Of a DNA stretch of 64,000 bases, positions 33,331 to 44,665 are shown in pieces; the stretch's first letter is position 1; every line of letters begins with the position of its first letter. Source of the DNA: Puccinia triticina (lineage: Eukaryota; Basidiomycota; Pucciniomycetes; Pucciniales; Pucciniaceae); NCBI RefSeq assembly GCF_026914185.1, contig NC_070571.1:5208001-5272000 (forward strand). Reading direction: 5' to 3'. Position numbers and translations under genes: made by a program. The notes below the pieces were generated by a model. It saw only the letters and a program-made list of their open reading frames with translations, did no database searches and was not told where the DNA came from.

Positions 33331-33639
33331 CATGATATTTTTGAAGGATGACCTCCTCAAAAATGTATGGGCCAGCAATGAGCCAAAAGAAGTCAAAAAC
33401 ACAAACAATGTAATTTTTTGGTGTTTTTCAATTTGGTATGTTACTGATATCCATACTGTACCTACCCGCCATTGCATGTGACATGACAGCTTCTTTGGCC
33501 CCATTGTTATATTTTGAAATTTGAGATGTGACATCAATCCAAAACATGTGGGTGAAATGAATTCTTCACGTACTTTATCAAAAGTAGTTTATATAAATGA
33601 TTCCCTCAAAGTGATAGGAGTTTCCTAGAAATTCACCAA

Positions 33640-34440
33640 AAAATGGCTAGAATAGTATGTAAAAGGGGTGGAAGAACGGTTGAATTCAAGACTGGCTTTG
33701 CTGTTCCACAGTTCATCTGAGGTCACAACCCCTTCACGTAGATCAGCCGCTCAGTTGTTGTTGTTTTTTTTTTGCAATTTCCAGATGCATATGCACATGG
33801 AACTGTTTTACATTTTGCCAATGTCACCCTATTGTACGCGCGTACAATGGGGTGACAACTGGAGTACAATAGTTCCCTCAGATTGATTGGATTTTCCTGG
33901 AATTCCATTCAAAAAATGGCTAGAATATTATGTAAAAGAGGCAGAAAACTAGTTGAAGTCAAGATTGCCTTTCCTGTGCCAGAGTTCATCCAGAGTTTAC
34001 AACTGCTTCACATAGATCAGCTTCTTATATTTTGCTTTTGTAATTTCCACATGCATATGCACATGGACCTGTTCTACATTTCGCCAATGTCACCCTATTG
34101 TACGCGCATACAATGGGGTGACAACTGGAAGGAAATTATTCCTTTAATGTGATGGGAGTTTCCTTGAATTTACCTCAGAAAATGGCTAGAATATCTTGTA
34201 AAAGGGGCAGAAAACTGGTTGAAGTCAAGACTGGCTTTTATTTGCCAGATTTTGTATAGAGGAACCAACAGCGTTACACAAATCAGCCGCTCAGTTGTGT
34301 TGTTGTTCATGTTTTTGAAAATTCCAGATGCATATGCATATGAATCTGTTTTTCATTTCGCCAATGTTACCCTATTGTTTGCGCGTACGATAGGGTGACA
34401 ACTGGAGGGCTAGGACACCACAGCAACACACCAGGATTAA
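33640..34440 (+). repeat. three tandem copies of a ~265 bp unit
   Basis: Each copy begins AAAATGGCTAGAATA (33641, 33914, 34180) and contains GATCAGCCGCTCAG or a relative, CAGATGCATATGCACATG, and GGGTGACAACTGGA (33851, 34116, 34396). The palindrome ATTGTACGCGCGTACAAT is in copy 1 and drifts in copies 2 and 3. It could be a small satellite or duplicated subterminal repeat. Confidence 0.8.
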
Positions 34441-35884
34441 TTGAGGTAAGAAAAGCAAAACCCAGCAGCAAAAATGGGTAGTTTAAGTTACAATACACTA
34501 TGTTAACCGCTGTTATCCGCGTGGTGTAACACTTGCCATTACTACACTCAGGCCTTATTGGTATCAGTAAAAAATGGTTCAAATCCTAGGACCGTATTGT
34601 AACAGGCCAGAATATCTAATGTGTTACTCGCATTGCTAGTAACGTAACACATTAACCGCTGGATAACAAGATAAAGAGGGGCAAATTGCCGCCTCTTACT
34701 AAGGAACTTTAAAATATCTTCCCCTCTTTACCTGCAGATATTGTAATGGATATCAAATAACAAGTTTCTAAGTTGCAATATTTTAATGCACTTTTGTTAC
34801 AGCTAACGGTAAAATTAAGAAACAAGAAAAATGTTACAATATTAGCATGTTACCAATAAACGTACCGTACCTACCCACCATGTCCAGAAGTCATCACCCA
34901 TTTTTCCTCTGCAGCTCCGGAGGAAAAAAATCTTTGAACCACTTCTTTAGTGCTCTGGGTAGCAGCAGGAAATCAAAATTTAGTCAGAATTACACTGGAC
35001 TTGTATATGATATTGTGATGAGTGTCTGCCATTAAAATGAAACTTGCTTAAACTTTATACCCACAATGTTCTCTAAGCTACACTACACTACAGGGCTACT
35101 TAGTGTTGGCAGATCTGCAGCAACTGTTGCCGGCAAATCGACCCAGCAAGTTAACATAACTTGCCCCAAGTCAAGTGAGATTAAATTGAGCTCAAGTGCC
35201 AGAGGGGGTGTTCAATTTGAGGGGCAAAACCCAAAATTGTGGAACCACCATGTAGTTGATTGCTCTTTTCTTGCCTCTGTCTACTTCCAAAAGAAGATGA
35301 ACGTCTGGAAATTCAATGTCACAAATCTGCCACACAATCAATTGCTCTCCAAGTATGCCGTTGCCCACACAGCCAATTGGAAGCTCACTAGGGATGATGA
35401 TTGGGTACACAGCGGGACTACCCCATGTGAATTGGAACCACAACAAGGACACAACAGGAGGTGTGGCGTTGTACAATGCAGTAGGGCGCACTTGTGACTG
35501 CAAGTCCCTGTGTTTCACCAATGCCACTGACTGGGACGTGTCCAGTCACTAGCCTGGCTCCCCTATGCACCTGTGACCCAAAAAGGATTTGAGCTTCCTC
35601 ACTGCATCACAAAAGCAGTATTGCTCTGTCATTAGACAGTTGACCCAGGCTGTGCCACCGCCGACACCCAGTGGTGGTGTAGCCCCTTCCCTGGGGTCCA
35701 GCCCTGGCTTGCACCCACAGTTTCTAATTCAATGGATGTTTTCAACCAGTGGAGCCCTTTGTGGGGGGGCCCAGGTTTGTTTGAGTTTTTAAGGCAAGTG
35801 CAAACCAGCCACCCCAACCTGCCCAGAACCTCTTCCCACCACTGAGGGCCAGACCCTTGGCTCCTCGCCCAGACTCCTGTTGAC
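34441..35884. other. intergenic, no gene recognised
   Basis: A 143-codon open frame at 35066-35497 is uninterrupted but shows no recognisable block. GTAACAC and TGTTAC motifs around 34490-34660 hint at another small element. Confidence 0.4.
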
Positions 35885-35891
35885 CTTACTC

Positions 35892-36261
35892 CAACAAAAG
35901 GTAGTTATGCTACGCGTAACGCGTAGATAACGGTAACATAACAAAATTTTTGTTGTTATATACGTGTTACGCGTAACGGCGGTGGAATTACGTTATTGCA
36001 TCACATTAAGCCGTTTTTTTTATGCTCGTTGCGTTATCCCGGCGTGTGGAGCCCCTGAGAACGGTCAAAAAATGGGGCTAAAAAAGCCTTAAATGGTCTG
36101 TTATCGCGATAACGGGCCTCAAAAATGAGGCCCATGACGTTACGCGCGGGGCCTGAAATGACCCCGTTACTAGTAAAGTAACGGGGGGCCACAGATAACA
36201 GGGGTAGTTACGTTACCAAAATTGCGTGGATAACGCAACGTAACGTAACTACCCTTTGTTG
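35892..36261. mobile_element. 370 bp miniature inverted-repeat element (CAACAAARGGTAGTTA ends)
   Basis: The left end CAACAAAAGGTAGTTA and right end TAACTACCCTTTGTTG form a terminal inverted repeat. The inside is rich in ACGCGTAACG-type palindromes and encodes no protein. The 7 bp CTTACTC directly precedes it (35885-35891). The same 7 bp follows it once the element at 36266-37207 is removed (36262-36265 joined to 37213-37215). Confidence 0.8.
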
Positions 36262-36265
36262 CTTA

Positions 36266-37207
36266 TGTCAGAATATAGCTTTCATGACACAGCCCGCCAA
36301 AAGGCGCAGGGGAAATACAGACTACAGTGCAAAGCAACGTAAGTCCTGAAACTCACCCTTCAGACAAACAAGCTCAAAACTTAGTGAGAGAAACGGTCGC
36401 TAACCCCAAACCTGTCTCATCCCATGTACAGCAGGTGATGCGAGCAACAAGTCTCCGAGGGCGCAAGCCAAATTGAGAGGAGACGGCAACACCATAGCAG
36501 ACACAATTCCAGGATCTTCGGCATTGTGAGTATAAGAGCAGATGTGATTGAGTGATGAGAAAAAAGCGCCAGGCTAACAAAGTCTCTACGCTTTCAACAT
36601 CATTTGCTCACAGAACATCCATCGCTCCAAGAATCACCGCACCTCCGTTAGCCACCAGAATCAGCCCTAATCCTATTAGGTGAGTGGCAATAGAAAACAG
36701 AAGGGTGTGATGATAGAACATTATCTAATGAGCTCATGTTTCATTTGGGCATCGATAAGACCTCTTGTTGTCAAAGGACAGAAAGTAGACCAAATGAGCT
36801 CAGCCATTCTCAGCTACTGCAAAGGTAAATCCAAGATAGGATTTATAGATTCAATAGACAGCAGAATCACTGATTCTACTGCAAGGATCACTCATCCTAG
36901 ATCCCACAGTCCTTAGGATCTTTGTCATTATTGGATCATTCTTTCATTCCAATCTTCTCTCTCATATTCTCAATCAATCCTTTCCACCGGCGATAACAAT
37001 CAGCCAAGCGCAGCGACAAACCTTTCCTGCTCTTAGGTAAAACCATTTCCTTTGCTATTCTCTTTCCTCTTTAGATCATTGCCTCGATTGTACATAGCAT
37101 TATAACAGAGAGATCTAATAAGAAATACACTCTTAGTTGTCTGCATTGTAGTCTGTATTTCCCCTGCGCCTTTTGGCAGGCTGTGTCATGACAGCTATAT
37201 TCTGACA
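36266..37207. mobile_element. 942 bp TG...CA element with 5 bp target duplication (solo LTR or TIR element)
   Basis: It begins TGTCAGAATATAGCTTTCATGACA and ends in the near-exact reverse complement. The inverted ends extend about 64 bp and include CGCCAAAAGGCGCAGGGGAAAT. A perfect GCTTA lies on each side (36261-36265, 37208-37212). TG...CA ends with a 5 bp duplication fit a solo LTR. The unusually long inverted ends fit a DNA element. It encodes no recognisable protein. Confidence 0.75.
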
Positions 37208-37212
37208 GCTTA

Positions 37213-38343
37213 CTCTCAACAATTGACTTGCCTGTGATGATATTAATTATCATGCCTCCCTGCTAACCTCCCAACTACCCTCCCCATTCCTCTGACTGTC
37301 CATCCAGCCCCTCCAGCTATCAATCCCGATCAGCAAGCCACCACAGCCAGCCCCGCCAACCGCTTCCCGCACTGTCTATGCCCCAAGGTGTCCCCTCTCT
37401 CCAGTTTCTCCTCCATCCATCCTCCCCACCAGTCAAAAAAGCACCCGGAACTCACACCTCCAGCACCAGCAGCCTGCCTCAGCCTCACCGTCTGGCCCAG
37501 CATAATGAGTATCTGGCCAATTTCCTGTCCCACAGTTTTCTATATGATCTCATATGTACTCTCAGACCATCCGCACCGGGCGCTAAGTTAGCCCGGATTA
37601 GAGCATTTAGTTTGACCCCATACCCGCAGTGGGTTGGATCAACCAAGGATCAACTTGACCCAGAGATGCGTTTGGAGCTAGTGGGGTCTAAATGTAGACC
37701 CCACTAATCCTGGGACTAATCTCAAATTGAATATGCATCATGCTTGTAAGCATGAACTTTATGTGTTTAGGTGCCAAACACATGACTTATAGGCACCTAA
37801 ACACACAACCTCTGACAGCTCGGACCCGCTAATCCCCACTCATGCGGATGGCTGATTGGAATAGCCTATTCTGACTGTAATCCAAGCTAGTTCAGCCCAG
37901 GCTAATCTAGCAATGGATGTGGATGCTCTCAGCTCTGATGATGTCCCCAAGACCCCCATCCGTGTACTCCTCCCCCCCCCCCCCCCCCCCTGAGAAATAA
38001 AAAATATCTGCCCGTGTATTTTGCTGTAACCTAACCCAAGAAAAATTCATCCTATTGCTTGTGTAAGCGCTCCAAATAGGGGGTGTGCTTCACTGGTCGG
38101 AAACTGGCACTGGGAACAAGGAAGGCTGAGCCTTGGGAGCTTTCTAGAACCAACGGTTGTGTGGATTGCAGAAAACCTAGCTCAGGAGAGATGAAGGGAA
38201 CAATCTCTGTGTTAGTCTATGTACAAGATGAGAGGGAAAGGAAGGAGGAGAGAAGAGAGGAATATGAGAAGACTTACATAGCTCAGGAGAGATGAAGGGA
38301 AAAATCTCTACTGAGCTAGGAGGGGCAGGGGAATGGCTGGACT
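37213..38343. other. intergenic with hairpins and poly-C tract
   Basis: It contains a perfect hairpin AGTGGGGTCTA...TAGACCCCACT (about 37679-37706) and a second with GTGTTTAGGTGCC and GGCACCTAAACAC (about 37758-37803). It also has a 19 nt poly-C run (37972-37990) and a duplicated GCTCAGGAGAGATGAAGGGA (38178 and 38281). No gene was recognised. Confidence 0.55.
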
Positions 38344-38749
38344 TAGGGATGAAACCGGGTCGGGTTTGGGTTGGAAAATAGTGCCCGAACCCAACCCGGA
38401 ATTTAGTGCGGGTCGGGTTGGGTCGGGTCAGATTTCAAAATATGCTGCCCGAACCCAACCCAATGTCTTACTGTTTTGGGTCGGGTCGGTTTCTGACCTG
38501 ACGGGTCTCGGGTCGACCCAACCTATTAGGCGCCAAAAACCCCCAAATTTACTATTGGAGGCGTCGTAGTTGGGTCACAGGCCAACCAAATTAAAAAATA
38601 GGCTGCCCAAACCCGACCCAAAAATCTAGCGGGTCTGTGGCGGGTTGGGTCAAAAACCAGTTTTTGAGACAAAAGCCAACCCGAACCCGGCCCCAGACCC
38701 AACACGGGCCGGGTACCCGCCGGGTCGACCCAACCCACTTTCATCCCTA
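38344..38749 (+). mobile_element. 406 bp GGGTCGGGTT-rich miniature element, copy 1
   Basis: The ends TAGGGATGAAAC and TTTCATCCCTA form a short terminal inverted repeat. The perfect 8 bp GCTGGACT flanks it (38336-38343 and 38750-38757). The interior consists of GGGTCGGGTTGGG motifs on both strands and has no coding capacity. An inverted, larger copy is at 53338-54213. An 8 bp duplication points to mobilisation by a hAT-like transposase. Confidence 0.85.
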
Positions 38750-38757
38750 GCTGGACT

Positions 38758-40680
38758 AAGTACCAGTCTATTTGGGATTCTGTGATCCATCTTGTGACAC
38801 CCCAAGGGCGGGGGGTTACAGCTTTGTCCATACGGCCAAAAAATCGGGCATGTTTCTCACAGGTCAATGTCCGGACCACTTTTGAGTCATGTGACAGGAT
38901 AACATGACCCACATGATCCGACCGGATAATCTTTCAGCCCACAATCTGGTTGAATGAGCCCCGGGTCATATGGTCAGAAGTGCGTTCCAGGGACCTGCTT
39001 TCCCCGTCGTGCCACCTATCCAGGACCCTCACAGGTTGCATTCCCGATGTGTGGCACCTGACTACCTTGACTGTGACACAGCCGGACGTCCCCCTGTTGC
39101 GGGGTCCACCAGGGGAGATATTTTCCCACTCTCCAGAGAGTGCCAGAGCTGAATTTTATGTGATTTTTGGTTGGATGTCAGTCAGATGTGCATTAGGAAA
39201 TGATTCTGAATGTGTGTCAGAAACAAATCAAAAGCTCTTGGTAATAGTGTTGAAATTGATTCAGAAGTCAATGCAATGTTTATAAAAACTTCTCATGATT
39301 TAAGGGTAAGGAGAGAGATTATAGAAGATTATTAAGGAGACATGGAACACAGACAAAGGTATCAAGAGGAATAATAAAAAAAAATGATCAATATAAATTG
39401 ATCAAAATACGCTATATTGATCAATATATGACATCGCAAATTCATCCATCTTGGTAGTGAAAGAAGAAGTAAAATTCCATCGAATTAAAAAACCCATCCA
39501 ATGATGATCATCCTCCTGATGATGATGGGGGGGGGGGGGGGGGGGAACTCCCCCCCCCCCCCCCCCCTCTGTACATAAAAAGGAAAAACAATGTGAGAAA
39601 GAAAAACTCCTCCTCCCTCTGCCGTACAAAGAAACCCCCCCCGTGAGAAAACTCCCACCGCATCTCATAACCCAATAGAAATGGAAATAACAAATAACCA
39701 ATACAAAAGGAACTCCTCCTCCCATCCCATGCTCGCCACCAGCCTCCACTCCCACGTTGTCATGTGCGCCTCCACCGCTTGCCTAGACAGCCGCCAGCCC
39801 TTGATCATCCATCATCCACGCCCCTGTCTAGCCTCCGGTGTTGAGATCCCACTCGCCGCCTTGGCCGCCCGCTGTCGTGACCCTCTCCGGCTGCCAAGGC
39901 TTCCCCCAACCACCGCGCCGCTACTAGACAGTCCGCGCTGGACTACCTGGACTGGGAAAGTCCGCTCTGCTCCGCCGCCTTTGACCGCACGCTCCGCGCC
40001 TGGCCTCTGCGCTCCGCCGCCCGCTAAAGAAAGTCCTGCGCCGTCCCAGGGCATTCATAGCCCCTTTTCTCCGCAGCACCATACACCCGCAAACCCCGCC
40101 GGCCGCTCTGGCGCCCTGCGCCTGTATTTTTCACCACAATGCTTGGCTCATTCTGGTCATTGAAAGCATTACATCATCCCCTTGATTACCCACACAGAGT
40201 GGATATTGGTAGTTCTGGTCATCAAGAGGAGTAATCAGTCCCCTTGATGGCCAGTTTGTTCTGGCCATTGAGAGGAGTAGACAGTATCCCCTTGATGAGC
40301 GGAAAGGAATGGACTTGGAGAGGATTAATCACTCTCTTTGATGAATGGGGGAGTGACTTCCATGCTGACAAATCTGTGGTTCCATGGTACGCCTTTTGGG
40401 ACACCTCAGATTGTGGACTCAGGGAATCCAAGGGGGAAATGGAATCTCAGCAGAAAATAATTTTTGGGGCCATGGAATCCAAGTTTCAAATCCCTGGAAA
40501 GCTATGGTACAGGGCCTGAATGATGTGTCTTGAAGGGAGTTGTAACTTCTGATCCAGATCATGGGTGTACACTGTAAAGTGTGCTGACTATGGTGTCCTG
40601 TGTAGTTTTGGCCATAGAATCCAGTGGTGCTGCCAAGTTTTTTGATTGGTGAGTGTACATATGAGAAGGAAGAAACTTTT
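38758..40680. other. intergenic with G/C homopolymer hairpin, no gene recognised
   Basis: The stretch at 38790-39100 (starting TGTGACACCCCAAGGGCGGGG) may be a decayed retroelement end. A poly-G/poly-C pair lies at 39527-39567. From 40150 to 40350 a CCCCTTGATGGCCAG/TGGCCATTGAGAGGAG motif repeats about every 55 bp in both orientations. A 160-codon frame at 39681-40163 is composition-driven. Confidence 0.45.
39527..39567. repeat. poly-G(19) - AACT - poly-C(18) hairpin
   Basis: Nineteen G are followed by AACT and eighteen C. It can fold into a very stable hairpin, or each strand into a G-quadruplex. It is also a site where assembly errors are likely. Confidence 0.9.
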
Positions 40681-40904
40681 GAAATGGGCTAGATGGGTAA
40701 CCATAAAGCACACCAAACCACCACCTCCACCTTTTCTATATCCTTCAATTTGGTTGGATCCTTTGCATTTGCTGCAAGGTCTCTTTTTGGAGTGTTTGCC
40801 TTGTTGGTTCTGTTGATGAACTTGTTGATTACCATGGCTGTTTGGGTGAGATTGGTGGGGTCAGTTGCCTTGGTAGTGTTGCTGGTGTTGTTGGTTGGTG
40901 CTGA

Positions 40905-41096
40905 CAACGCTGAAACAAGTACAATACATGGAGTGTATGTGGTAAACGTTTTTCATTGAAGAAAGTCCTATTTTTTTGTTTTTAGCCCTGATTATGTATA
41001 GGATGGCTGAAAACAAAAAATAGGATATGTAGGTCTCCATTTTCAATGAAAAACGTTTACCAGACACGCTCCATGTATCATACTTGTTTCAGCGTT
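40905..41096. mobile_element. foldback element of ~190 bp
   Basis: The left arm AACGCTGAAACAAGT...CATGGAGTGT...GTAAACGTTTTTCATTGAA (40908-40981) is mirrored by the right arm (41031-41095). Only a few mismatches occur around a loop of about 50 bp. It encodes nothing. Boundaries beyond the arms were not determined. Confidence 0.75.
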
Positions 41097-42633
41097 GGTA
41101 TTGTAGAGCGGGGTTTGATTTGGCCAGTTTGGGTTTGAAATCAGAGGTTTTTATATCATGTCATTGTTTGCAGGATGCATGTTGCATATTTTCAACTGCT
41201 TCAAGTTTGGATAGCCAGTCAAGGGGTCTATGTTACTGTGCAAAAATCTGTTGGAATAGAGATTTTCTTCCCAGTCAAGCTCTCCTAGATAATGATTCCT
41301 TGAGTGAATTTAGCAATGTTCAATTTCAGAGTGTTTTCTTGGTGAGATGTCTGGGATGTTGCTTTATCCATGGGAGTTGGTGATTTGGTGAGAGAAGACA
41401 TTACTTCTGACTTTGATGTCATATCAAAAAGCCACCATGAATCCAAACTTGTTGACAATGTTGTTGCAGTTGTCTTTATTGATAAACAGAATTCTTACAA
41501 ACTCCAACGTGTGGTAGTGCGCAGAAGTTTGTGACCATTTGCTCACCAGATCATAACTTTGTTGTTCTGATTGTCTGACTTGCAATTTTGTGCCATAGCA
41601 CACTGTTGCAATTGTCTATTGAAAATGGTTGGGGGAATTGGAGACATGAGCTTCCAGATGTTCTTGTCTAGGAAAGGGGTGAAACCAACGTGGTTGTAGT
41701 CTGTATCAGAACCAATAGCGTAGAATAGCTTGCCTGAAGAAATGGTCAGGTTCTGATGATGGTCTATTTGCGCCTGGTATGATCAGATGTTGACTGTGAT
41801 TGGAATGGGCCGTTGCTAGAGGCGCCCTTAGTGGGTTGATGATGCGTTTGGAAAGGATAGTGGAGGACTTCCCATCGGCATTTAGAGAGCTCTAAATGCC
41901 TCTCTAATTCCTAAATTAAGACACCTACCAAAACCGTGAGAAGCACACATGAGAGCGACAAACTACAGGCTTAGGAAAACATTTTCCTTGATCCTGAAAA
42001 TTAAGAGTTTGGTTGTGTAAATTGAGATCTGGGAGGCTCCCAGACACGACGGCAAGTCCTCCAGTATCCTCCTGCCTCTCCTCCACTGGGTGATCGATGG
42101 CTGCAATGGCCTTAAAGTAGATCTTGGACATGAGCTTCTTGCGCAGCCATGGGTTTCCGCTCTTCTCCGTATCAAGTCACTGCTGAGTTCTCTTTTATAC
42201 CCAGTGATTCATGATGTGTCAATGCGCTTGTGCTTCTGAAGATGCTCTAATCATATAAAAAGATATGTAGTATCTTACCTGGGACCACTCACAAGAACTG
42301 TACAGAATCCTCCATGGAGGTGGGGCCCTTTCCCTGCCTCCTCCTCTGTGTTCATCTCTACGTCTGGGGCTCTTTCTGCGTCTCTCGCACCCGCTCCCGA
42401 CGTGTCTGCTGCTCGTTTACCCCACTGCTATCTGCCGGCGCGGCTCGCTCGTTTATCGGTGTGCATGGACTGCGGTGTATATGATAGCTGGCCTTTGTTT
42501 ATATGTATGTACATATATGTGTGTGTGTGTGTGTGTGTGTTGCCGATCAAACGGTGTGGATATGTCTGCTGCTGGTTAAAGAGCTGGCCAGAAGTTAATG
42601 GCGGGCGGTATTTTTATGTAGCGAAAGATTAGA
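41097..42633. other. intergenic, 5' region of the F-box gene
   Basis: No coding block was recognised. A (GT)n run lies at about 42518-42540, roughly 100 bp upstream of the F-box start codon. Confidence 0.5.
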
Positions 42634-44665
42634 ATGCTGGACAGCGCCCCCCCAGAAGTACGTAAGGTCCTCCTCCTTCTCCTCCCCCCCTCCACGGCTG
42701 AGCTGACCCCCCAGCAGATCCTCGACCGGATCCTGCTCCTCGCCGACCCACTCGACATCAGCAGCCTCGCCCAGACCGCTCGCTTCCTCCGAGAACACAC
42801 CGCCAACAACCATCTCTGGCACCAGCTGGCCCGGAAACACTTCGTCAGTAGTCCAGCCCACCCCAGCCGACAGCCTGGACTAACCAACCAACCCCCCCAG
42901 GACCACGAACCACCCACATCCGGAAACAGCACGATCGACTGGCGCAAAACACTCACTGCCAGGATCACGCTCAGGCAGATACTCGCGACAGCCGACGATG
43001 GGCTGATGAAAGAACGGCTGGTATGTGCGACTGCTGCCGATCCATGCCCCGTCCAGCACAGACTGACTCCCTCCACACAGCACAAACACTACCCTGGAGA
43101 ACAACTACTGCAGCTCTACCAGCTCCTCTTCCTCATCCTCAGCACCGCCACCGCCACAGCCCAGCCGCACTCCCGCAACATCGCCTTCCTCGAAAGCCTG
43201 CTGGCCAACCCCACCGCCCAGTTCCGCATCATCCACTATGCCGGGCTCAACTGGCAGGACCAGCCCGTCTATGCCCTCCGCGACTCCTTGCACGACCCCC
43301 TAGTCGCCGCCGCAGCCAAGCTCCACACCCTCTACGGACTCACCTCCTTCGACATCAACCGGTCACGCGCCAGAGGGATCGCCCGGGAGAGCTGCTACCT
43401 GCTGAGGAACTACTCATCCAACACTCTCTGGGGCCCCTTCATCCCCAACCCCGACCCCCCGCTGCCGCCTCCGGAGGACGCCGAGGAAGAGCCCGAGGAC
43501 ATCCGCGTCTGTCGCGTCAACTGGCCCCACCTCGAGGCCCTCAGCATCATCGTCGGCCTCAACCTGCACGCCCTGCGCCGCAAAGCCCAGGACGCAGCCC
43601 TCCAGGATGACCCGGAGGAACAGCAGCAGCAGGAGGAGGAGGAGGAGACCAACCCCAACGAGCTCGACCTGCCCCTGCGCGAGATCCTCCAGCACCATGG
43701 CGCACAGCACGAGCCCCCCCATCTCCACCACCAACTCCCCGGCCGCCCCCACCGCCCATCCACCGAACTCATCCCCTGGCCCATCCTCCAAAGCCTTCCC
43801 AACGCCCGCCCACATACCCAACTCATGCACCCCGCCTATACCGCCCCCGCGAGACCCTACCATCCCCAAGACATCCCTCGCAATCCCGCAGCGCTCGATC
43901 TCGACCAGTTCGATTGGGCCGGCGTCACGGGCCGCTGGCTGCGCATCGTCTGTTTCCTGGACTACCGCAACCTGCATGCCTACAACTGTACGTGTCCTCC
44001 TCTTCTTCGTGATATGAACATAGTGTGTGTGTGTGCTGATCGAGAGGAGAGAGATGTGCATGCACAGTTGGCCCCGGCCCGCCGATCTGCCTCGACCAGT
44101 TCGACGAGGCCGTCCGCGCCATGACCCTCGAGCTCAGAGTCGTCCACATCGGCATCCTCCCCCGCCACCTCGACCCACAGGGCAACCCGGGCCCCCTCGT
44201 CCCGGCCAAGATGCGCACAGACGTACCCGGCCGGCCGCCGATCTACTTCGAGGGCACCTCCGCGTAAGCTTTCCCCCCTTCATATCTTATGAAAAAGAGA
44301 AAGAGTGCTGAGATGGGAAGGAGGGAGGGTACAGGAGGAACATCGGCGCAACCAGTGTGCCTCTCCCCGGCCAGCCCCCATCCCGTGTCCGGGGATACGT
44401 GTCAATGACCGATGACGACGAGGTGCGCTGGTCGACGGTCAGCACCCTCGCCGGCGCCGAACGATGGGCGTCTGAGGGCATCCAGGTCGGCGGCGTGCGC
44501 GCGAGGTGGGGCGTGCTTGGCGTGTGGACCGACGTCGATCGCGGCGCCGTCGAGGCTCCCGTACGTCCTTCTCCCTTCCCCCTTCCCTGTTTTCGACACG
44601 CCTGGGGCTTACACGCTGGCTTTCGATAGGTCGGCCCGTTCTATTTCTACAAGACGGCCTACTGA
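42634..44665 (+). CDS. F-box protein (SCF ubiquitin ligase substrate receptor)
   Basis: Seven exons (42634-42657, 42718-42843, 42901-43020, 43081-43987, 44068-44263, 44356-44560, 44630-44665) close to 537 residues. The F-box is at the extreme N-terminus: SAPPEILDRILLLADPLDIS followed by LAQTARFLREH and LWHQLARKHF. The middle carries an acidic/Gln linker. The C-terminus has the block RGYVSMTDDDEVRWSTVS, then WASEGIQVGG, GVLGVWT and VGPFYFYKTAY, a layout common in fungal F-box proteins. The F-box should bind Skp1; the C-terminal part would bind an unknown substrate. Introns 1-3 are 60, 57 and 60 nt and contain no in-frame stop, so unspliced RNA would also read through. The protein alignment favours splicing. 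Confidence 0.85.

Noticed and set aside
39681..40163. 160-codon Pro/Ala-rich plus-strand frame
   Set aside because: GC-rich composition keeps several frames open here; no conserved block or start context was seen.
43023..43610. 195-codon alternative frame within the F-box gene
   Set aside because: Shadow frame of exon 4, with no domain; the F-box and C-terminal blocks are in the other frame.
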